From contig JANBPT010000444.1 in assembly GCA_027575765.1 (NCBI GenBank), positions 1-35,742 of the forward strand: a stretch of 35,742 bases of DNA, written 5' to 3'. This stretch comes from Tieghemiomyces parasiticus (Eukaryota; Kickxellomycota; Dimargaritomycetes; Dimargaritales; Dimargaritaceae). Shown here in pieces: positions 33,171-35,742 of this stretch; position 1 is the stretch's first letter, and every line of letters begins with the position of its first letter. A program made the position numbers and the translations under genes. The notes beneath the pieces are model-generated. The model was not told where the DNA came from. It did not search any database and worked only from the letters and a program-made list of their open reading frames with translations.

Positions 33171-34678
33171 ACAATATTCTCCACTGCCATAATCAGACCT
33201 TAAGTAGCATTTCCTACCCTCGTGGATACCGCTGACCGATCATTTTGCTGGGGTTTTGCAAAGGAGGGGAGGGGATTTTAACTGTAGTTCACCAACAGTG
33301 TAACTGACTAAAGGGATCCGGTATATGCCACCAAGTGCCGCTTTTGCGGTCGGCGTAAAGGCATCAGCCTGTGGTGGGCCATCGACACGATCTATAGTGA
33401 CAATGGGGCTGGGTTACTCAGCTAGGTCATTCACGGCTCCGTCCGAGTACCCCAGTATGCCGGGTTGCAGCCTAACCGATAGCCTTTTAAACCTGATCCT
33501 GGCCCGTGTACACTGACGGTTTCAGAGCTTAATTGACATGGTGGTGGGGGGATCACCCTGCTGGCATCCATGGTCCCTCTTCCAAACTCAGCCAACTGTG
33601 ATGTTGAATACCACAAGGCTTTGCCATGAGATTGAACACTGGCAGCTCCTTGAGGGCCGAGGTTCCACATTGCCTCAACGTCACTTTTCATCGGTCGCGA
33701 GTCGCCCTAGACACTCGGAAGGCGGTGAAAATATTCATAGTGTCCTGTTTTCATCGTAGCTCACCCCGGAAACTGGGACTGAAGGATAGCCACCAAAGTA
33801 GCTCTCATACGTTTTTCTCTTCCGCATAGATACCATTCAGCTGTTCGACTATCAAATACAGAGCCAAAAAAGCCTGCTATGTTGGTTTCTTCCTGGAATT
33901 GGGCTGCTGTTTTTTATACGGCGGGAGGTATAGTGCCTAGATGTTGAGAGGGGGCTGGGCTCGACGGGCGTACCGATGTCTGCAATCTAGTGCGTACCGT
34001 CATTCATCAACGGGGGCAGCCGGATAGAGCACACGAGAGGTGGAAGGTAGAGGGAGGGCCAATAGAACAATCCATATGTCGATGGAAGAGGATGTACTGT
34101 TATGAGTCGAACTCTGGAAGATGGAGGATTGGTTGAAAAATGAATTGGTAAAGACAGGTAGGAGTTGACTGGCATCTCGGTTCATTCCGGTGGATTGGCT
34201 TGCTGATCAGAGCTTTACGGTAGATGTGCTCGATCAGCTGTCCGATGACCAATGGAGACATGAGGCTAGGTAGAGACCTGCCAGCCTTCTCCTCCTCTCT
34301 TTTCTATAAGACATTGCGTACGGGGAAGGGGGAGAGGGAAGGGCACCATTGGGTAAGTGGTATCATGTTATTTTTGAGCAGGAATCTACTCCGCGCGTAG
34401 CTTAGGCCTTAATCTACATTCTGCGAGAAAATGTGATTTGCCCATCCTTTTTGGGAAGGAATTCCCAGAAGGGACCAAGTAATGTTATAGGTGTGGTAGT
34501 AACAAACAACGATCCCAAGCCGACGATCAGTGACGCCGGGAGGAAGGGGAAGCCACCCTAGATGGTAAGGCTCCATAGTCTCTGTAACCTTCGCCACTTG
34601 ACTCGAGCCGATCAAAAATTGAAGAAACGGGCCAACGGGCCAACCCTTTTCATTGGGGATAGCCCATCATTCGTCCGC
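33171..34678. other. Intergenic stretch before the secreted-protein gene
   Basis: No recognisable gene. The block 34020-34190 is purine-rich on +, giving Ser/Pro/Leu-rich overlapping minus-strand frames that I regard as composition effects. Open frames at 33325-33516 and 33538-33829 (+) match nothing I know. Confidence 0.4.
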
Positions 34679-34679
34679 A

Positions 34680-34687
34680 TATATAAA
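34680..34687 (+). promoter_or_regulatory. TATA-like element of the complete secreted-protein gene
   Basis: TATATAAA about 235 bp upstream of the ATG at 34915, followed by a long C/T-rich leader (about 34735-34914). The arrangement resembles that of the paralogue at 35640. Confidence 0.5.
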
Positions 34688-34914
34688 CGAAGAGCGGTGT
34701 CTGTTGTGTGCTTTCATCAATTCCAACATTTCGAACCCCATCCCACCTACCCACCCCTTCTCAGTGGACTCTGCCTCTCTCCGGCAACGCGCTTCGCCCT
34801 TCTAATCTATTAGCTGCGTTGCTTACATAATTGGGACTTCTACTCTATCACAGTCCACCCATTCCCCTATCCGACTCCCTCCCCATCCGCACAACCGTCC
34901 ACCTTCATCTCACC

Positions 34915-35253
34915 ATGCTGGCCTCTCAGTTTATACTCTGTGCTATGGCCCTCTCCTTCGCCGTCGCCCTACCCAATCCCAAGGATACCACCGAAGTTGA
35001 AGCTGAATCTAACGATGACTGGCGGGAACGGGCCGAAGCGTCCGATTTACCTAAAAGGTGCAAGAAATGCGCACGAAAGGCCGATACCTGGAAGGAGTAC
35101 GCTGAATGTGCCATGGAGCGCGAATGTTACGAATCCGACCCTTCACATGACCTCATGGTTACGTTTGGCTCAAAGATGTCTAAGACGACGAAGGTAAAAC
35201 ATCAATCGGACGGAGATGAAGCCAAAGTGGCATTTAAGGTCTACGAAGTATAA
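34915..35253 (+). CDS. Small secreted protein with Kex2-type site and four Cys in the mature part, 112 aa
   Basis: The frame starts in a good context (CACCATG) and ends at TAA. Residues 1-18 (MLASQFILCAMALSFAVA) form a signal peptide; 19-46 are an acidic, Pro- and Glu-rich segment typical of a propeptide; K47-R48 is a dibasic Kex2-type site directly before the first mature cysteine. The mature part has C49-x2-C52-x12-C65-x5-C71 in a charged, probably helical segment, then a Lys/Ser/Val-rich C-terminus. I do not recognise the family; secretion and processing are inferred from these signals. I chose ATG 34915 over the in-frame ATG at 34831, because the later start begins exactly with the signal peptide and aligns with the paralogous starts at 35640 (+) and 103 (-). 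Cytoplasmic function is unlikely. It could be a secreted effector-like or cell-wall peptide, but nothing in the sequence decides the activity. Confidence 0.75.
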   Translation: MLASQFILCAMALSFAVALPNPKDTTEVEAESNDDWRERAEASDLPKRCKKCARKADTWKEYAECAMERECYESDPSHDLMVTFGSKMSKTTKVKHQSDGDEAKVAFKVYEV

Positions 35254-35639
35254 AGTTTGGCAGGGCCTATATCGACATCCCAATACCGACACGCCACGGA
35301 ACCCTACGAACCACCACAACGCCGCACAGGAGCCAACACCGCCGCACCAACACCAGCAATTAGCCAGGGTAACGCACCTGGAGCCTTCATAACTTACTAT
35401 TAAGACCCCAACAAAGACCCAATCTCCACATACTCCTAGGGTATATATAAGCCCATTAACCTAGCTACTAATATACTTTATCTTACACTTTCTTTACCTT
35501 GCTTACGTTTGGAATAAACTGCCCCTCGGGGTCTCGTCTACCACAATATCGCTTGTAAAAGGGAACCTCCTCTCCGTTAAATTCTGCCCATTCACTTCAT
35601 CGTCCAATACCAACCTCCGCCGCTAGTCTCAATCTCGTT
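35254..35639 (+). promoter_or_regulatory. Intergenic spacer and promoter between two tandem secreted-protein genes
   Basis: This 386-bp gap between the complete gene and the next paralogue holds TATATATAA at 35442-35450, 190-198 bp before the ATG at 35640. An AATAAA at 35513-35518 could be a late polyadenylation signal of the upstream gene, though it lies past the downstream TATA element. The first part (35270-35400) is rich in C and A. From 35547 on, the sequence is shared with the left end. Confidence 0.45.
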
Positions 35640-35742
35640 ATGCTAGTCGCTCAGCTCATGCTCTGCGCCGTGGCGCTCTCGTGCGCTGCCGCTCAACTCA
35701 GCCAGGATTACCATGGCTCACTCGTTGCCAGGTCTCCGGGCG
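35547..35742. repeat. Right arm of the 196-bp inverted repeat at the window ends
   Basis: Reverse complement of 1-196 with six mismatches; the last 77 bases (35666-35742) match the left end perfectly. It covers 93 bp of leader and the first 103 bp of a secreted-protein coding region. Confidence 0.95.
35640..35742 (+). CDS. Secreted small-protein family member, 5' fragment (cut by contig end)
   Basis: ATG at 35640 opens a frame of 34 codons that reaches the window end. It begins MLVAQLMLCAVALSCAAA, a signal peptide, then QLSQDYHGSLVARSPG. It is the near-identical twin of the fragment at 1-103 (-) and shares the start and signal-peptide pattern (Q5, C9-A10, A12-L13-S14) with the complete gene 386 bp upstream, so the two right-end genes are tandem duplicates. 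Mature part and function are outside the window. Confidence 0.65.
   Translation, partial: MLVAQLMLCAVALSCAAAQLSQDYHGSLVARSPG

Noticed and set aside
33325..33450. Integrase-like fragment (a frame with IYSDNGAG)
   Set aside because: Only a short SDNG match, without the other catalytic residues or a zinc-binding domain; interrupted by stops on both sides.
34831..34914. Longer start for the complete secreted protein
   Set aside because: The extension would bury the signal peptide, and the paralogues start at the equivalent of ATG 34915.
1..35742. The inverted end repeat as terminal inverted repeats of a giant mobile element or linear plasmid
   Set aside because: Both ends cut through the same coding frame, the outer 77 bases are exactly identical while the inner ones are not, and no transposase, recombinase or polymerase gene suitable for such an element is visible.

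Overview
The window is eukaryotic nuclear DNA. It has spliced genes with GT-AG introns, TATA-type promoters and a dead mariner transposon. The recognisable genes (a fungal-style ataxin-10/Ctr86, an AGE2/SMAP-type ArfGAP, a Crz1-like three-finger C2H2 factor, and a family of small secreted proteins with a Kex2-type site) fit a fungus, perhaps an early-diverging one. Confirmed introns are long for a fungus (about 350-900 bp), and intergenic space is large. The taxon is inference.

Layout. 1-196: inverted copy of the right end, carrying the start of a secreted-protein gene on the - strand, cut by the contig end. 1.7-2.6 kb: mariner (DD34D) transposase relic. 2.9-6.05 kb: four-exon ataxin-10 gene (+). 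6.05-15.0 kb: no gene I can recognise, only weak exon-like open stretches. 15.04-16.75 kb: intronless 569-aa C2H2 transcription factor (-). 16.75-19.2 kb: strongly purine-rich + strand, i.e. a pyrimidine-rich sense-strand upstream region of that factor; the bias reverses near 19.2 kb. 19.2-28.4 kb: no recognisable gene. 28.44-31.25 kb: four-exon ArfGAP gene (-), whose short exons had to be reconstructed from splice sites and family conservation. 31.76-33.2 kb: hydrophobic, coding-like stretches that may be an unrecognised membrane-protein gene or its relic. 34.9-35.25 kb: complete 112-aa secreted protein gene (+). 35.64-35.74 kb: start of a second family member (+), cut by the contig end.

The two window ends are a 196-bp inverted repeat (190/196 identical) whose outermost 77 bases are exactly identical. 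This is best read as a short-read assembly breaking inside near-identical, outward-facing paralogues, not as transposon ends. The secreted family therefore has at least three members here and continues beyond both ends.

The genes do not form an obvious pathway. Ataxin-10 and the ArfGAP are housekeeping functions (cytokinesis/cilia-related scaffold; Arf GTPase regulation in membrane traffic), and the C2H2 protein is a regulator. A shared feature of four genes is a TATA element about 155-235 bp upstream of the ATG followed by a pyrimidine-rich leader. I found no CRISPR, rRNA, tRNA or clear biosynthetic cluster. The most unusual material is the secreted-protein family, the unassigned membrane-like stretch, and the large strand-asymmetric region upstream of the zinc-finger gene.
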